Source: Oscillospiraceae bacterium (GTDB lineage: Bacteria > Bacillota > Clostridia > Oscillospirales > Ruminococcaceae). Taken from it: a stretch of 15,074 nt of DNA. The stretch covers positions 1-15,074 of the forward strand of contig CAAGDT010000229.1 in the NCBI GenBank assembly GCA_900768675.1. Reading direction: 5' to 3'. A program made the position numbers and the translations under genes. Positions 12,921 through 15,074 of this stretch are shown here, in pieces. How positions within the stretch are numbered: position 1 is the stretch's first letter; the number at the start of each line of letters is the position of its first letter. Below the pieces are notes generated by a model that did no database searches, was not told where the DNA came from, and worked only from the letters and a program-made list of their open reading frames with translations.

Positions 12921-12954
12921 TTTTTTAGGGCATTACTGCTACTGCCATAAAAAA
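12921..12954. repeat. Inverted repeat directly after the histidine kinase stop codon
   Basis: The arms TTTTTTA + GGCA (12921-12932) and TGCC + TAAAAAA (12943-12954) pair with one mismatch around a 10-base loop. On the minus strand the hairpin is followed by A residues rather than a U tract, so it is not a classic intrinsic terminator. It may be a weak terminator or an mRNA 3'-end structure between the kinase and the hydrolase. Confidence 0.4.
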
Positions 12955-14988
12955 TTACAGAACGGACAAAACGGTTCTTATAAGATTTTCAACGTTAATC
13001 GGCTTTGAGATATAGGCGTTCATTCCACATTCATACGCCTTTCGCACCTCTTCGTTGAATGCCTCGGCGGTCATGGCGATAATCGGGATATTTGCGGCGT
13101 ACCTTCCCGGCTCCCGTCTTATCTCCTCCGTAGCCTCGTAGCCGTCCTTTCGGGGCATACGGATATCCATAAGGATAAAATCGTATTTCCACTCGCCGCC
13201 CGCTATGAATTTATCAACAGCCTCCTGCCCGTCCACTGCGTAGTCAACCGCAGCGCCATAGGTACGGAGTATTTCCTCGGAAATCTCCCTGTTGATTTCG
13301 TTGTCCTCAACTAAAAGTACGTTGTAGCCCTTGAAGCAGCCCTCGCTGCTCAGCATGCTCAGCTCCTTGTCGTGGGCTTCGGCGTTACGGGCTTCCTCCT
13401 CGTTAAGGGGCAGGAAGCCTATTGCAACGGTAAACACCGTGCCCTTTCCCTTTTCGCTTTCAAGCTGAAGCTTTCCGCCCATTGTATCCACAAGGTTTTT
13501 TATGATAGTAAGCCCAAGTCCCGTGCCCTGAGTCTTGTTCACAAGCTCGTCGTTTTCCCGCTCAAAGGGAGTAAAGGCGGTTTTAAGGAACTCCTCGCTC
13601 ATTCCGATACCGTTGTCCTTACAGATAAAGCGGTAAATAATTCTTTCGGTAATGGAGTTTTCCCTTTCCTCTATTTCAAGGCTTACTTTTCCGCCGCTGC
13701 CGGTGTACTTTATGGAATTGCTCAGCATATTCTGCAATATCTTGAACAGCTGGATTGAGTCGCCCTTAAGATGTCTATGACAGGTCTTTTCAAGGCTTAT
13801 CTTAAAGTCAATTCCCTTCTTCTCCGCCTGGGGCTTCATCATCTCCTCCAGGTCCTTCGCCAAATCCTCAAGTCTGAAGGGCTTTATATCCAGTATCGTT
13901 TTCCCGCTTTTCAGCAGAGAAATATCCAGCACCTCGTTTATTATCTCCGACAGAAGCTTACAGGAGGTGTCAATTTTATTCAGATACTCCGTAAGCCGCT
14001 CCCTGTTCTCCGTATTCTTTCTGGCAAGCATGGTCATTCCCGCAATTGCGTTAAGGGGCGTTCTTATGTCGTGGGACATACTGGAGATAAACTCGGTCTG
14101 CACCCTTTCCGCTGCTCGTGCCTGCTTCAATGCGTCCTCGATTAAAAGGCGGGACTTTATCTCCTTTTCTGTGTACTCCTGAATGTCGTTGATAAAGTAA
14201 AGAACCCTGAAATCCTCGCTGTCGCCGAGACGGATTGTGTATACCCGTACCCACCTGTATTCCCCGTCCATAAGGTGGCGCAGTCTGAAGCTGTTGTGGT
14301 CGCCCTCCTGCTTAAGACGGGTCTTGTAGGCGTCAAGGGTCGTATAGCTCCAGAAAAGCTCCCTGTCCTCCGGGTGCACAAAGCTCATGCCATAAGCGTA
14401 ATTGTCGTTGGAGTATGTACCGTCGGGCTTTATAACCGGAACGGTGCTGTCGTTTCCGTAGTGGTTTCTGACAATATAGCTGTTTTCGTTTACGTTAACA
14501 AGGATTATGTTCTGAAATACCGCTCCGAAGCCCTTAAGGCAGTCGTCAAGCATTCTCTGAGCCTCGTCTGCTCCCGACTTCTCAGCAGCCTTCGCAGGCA
14601 TAATCAGGTTCATATTTGCTGTATGCAGCAGTACCGAGCGGGGCGCTCCCTCTGCTCTTTCGCAGACAGAAGCCTTAAGCTCAAACCAGTCAAAGCTGTT
14701 TTCGGTCATTTCCGAGCAGAAACGCAGGCAGAAGTTGTCCTTATCCGTAAGCTCGCGGCTGATATTTTCTGCTGAAAGGCTGTCCGAAAGGGCGGGTAAG
14801 TCCCTGTCCCCTACCGAAAAAAGCTTAAGGTAGCCCGTAATGTCGGCGGGCGCAACGCCGGAAGAAATTTTTTCTCTTAAGGTCTTATTTTCCCCGCAGG
14901 AAATTATATTGAAAAACCCGTTTTCAAGGTTATAAAAAGCGGTAACAAAATCTATCGGAGTACTTTTCTTATGTTCTGTATCGCTCAT
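12955..14988 (-). CDS. Hybrid sensor histidine kinase / response regulator (soluble, PAS-containing)
   Basis: The 677-residue protein autophosphorylates on histidine and relays the phosphate to its own receiver domain. Visible in order: an N-terminal PAS-like stretch (about 1-130), a PAS_3-like domain (about 155-270, with the HPEDR and EYRWVR signatures), a DHp helix with the H-box around H306 (SHDIRTPLNAI), and a HATPase_c domain with N-box N420/N424, G1 DNGIG (458-462) and G2 GTGLGL (488-493). The C-terminal receiver domain (about 555-677) has acidic pair E561/D562, phospho-acceptor D608, T640 and K662. No membrane segment is seen, so the signal is probably intracellular. There is no DNA-binding output domain; the output must go through a partner or phosphotransfer. 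The ATG start has GGAGG 4 bases upstream. No convincing promoter is visible in the 86 bases before it (a TATAAG lacks a good -35). The next gene, the SGNH hydrolase, follows after 79 bases. The family call is secure; the signal and target are unknown. Confidence 0.95.
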   Translation of the reverse strand: MSDTEHKKSTPIDFVTAFYNLENGFFNIISCGENKTLREKISSGVAPADITGYLKLFSVGDRDLPALSDSLSAENISRELTDKDNFCLRFCSEMTENSFDWFELKASVCERAEGAPRSVLLHTANMNLIMPAKAAEKSGADEAQRMLDDCLKGFGAVFQNIILVNVNENSYIVRNHYGNDSTVPVIKPDGTYSNDNYAYGMSFVHPEDRELFWSYTTLDAYKTRLKQEGDHNSFRLRHLMDGEYRWVRVYTIRLGDSEDFRVLYFINDIQEYTEKEIKSRLLIEDALKQARAAERVQTEFISSMSHDIRTPLNAIAGMTMLARKNTENRERLTEYLNKIDTSCKLLSEIINEVLDISLLKSGKTILDIKPFRLEDLAKDLEEMMKPQAEKKGIDFKISLEKTCHRHLKGDSIQLFKILQNMLSNSIKYTGSGGKVSLEIEERENSITERIIYRFICKDNGIGMSEEFLKTAFTPFERENDELVNKTQGTGLGLTIIKNLVDTMGGKLQLESEKGKGTVFTVAIGFLPLNEEEARNAEAHDKELSMLSSEGCFKGYNVLLVEDNEINREISEEILRTYGAAVDYAVDGQEAVDKFIAGGEWKYDFILMDIRMPRKDGYEATEEIRREPGRYAANIPIIAMTAEAFNEEVRKAYECGMNAYISKPINVENLIRTVLSVL

Positions 14989-15074
14989 AAAACCTCCGCA
15001 AAAATCATCTTATACTAATAACCGTTTGAACGAAGGAAAAGATTTGCAAAAAGGCGGTACCGAAATCGAGGAAA

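Noticed and set aside
13372..14775. Several + strand open frames of 70-166 codons opposite the histidine kinase
   Set aside because: All lie antisense to clear kinase, PAS and receiver motifs and lack their own ribosome sites or recognisable domains.

Overview
This window looks like part of a chromosome from a gut-type Clostridia (Oscillospiraceae/Ruminococcus-like Firmicute). The reasons are moderate base composition, strong AGGAGG-type ribosome binding sites, canonical sigma-A promoters, and exported proteins whose signal peptides end in the A/G-WFT motif of SipW-dependent (TasA/camelysin-like) proteins. No marker gene is present, so the taxonomic call is inference. All 14 genes lie on the minus strand and are described here in transcription order, from high to low coordinates.

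15074-12252: a soluble hybrid histidine kinase/response regulator (12955-14988), then an SGNH/GDSL hydrolase (12252-12875). 12251-10937: a single-gene unit with its own TTGACA-17-TAAAAT promoter, a SipW-type exported fibre-like protein (10987-12036) and a strong intrinsic terminator. 10846-60: a long cluster behind a near-perfect promoter (TTGACT-17-TATAAT). It encodes a degenerate EAL protein, a type-II membrane protein with a camelysin-like ectodomain, a SipW-type signal peptidase, a membrane-anchored McrB-like AAA+ ATPase, a DUF2357-like protein with a very long charged coiled coil and no visible nuclease, a second SipW-type signal peptidase, a small membrane protein, a small coiled-coil protein, and three exported or anchored proteins with SipW-type or related N-termini.

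Two intergenic spacers split this cluster into three blocks. Each spacer carries a copy of the same ~180-bp three-hairpin element. The second spacer also holds a heptamer tandem repeat whose units spell overlapping sigma-A promoters pointing at the last three genes.

Working model (inference): an envelope system in which two dedicated SipW-like peptidases process TasA/camelysin-like surface subunits. A membrane-tethered McrB-like motor and its coiled-coil DUF2357-like partner, which in other genomes are parts of nucleic-acid restriction systems, would here be repurposed for energy-driven assembly or control at the membrane. The non-catalytic EAL protein would act as a scaffold or sensor. I know of no described system with this combination; homology searches and gene-neighbourhood analysis would decide whether it is conserved.
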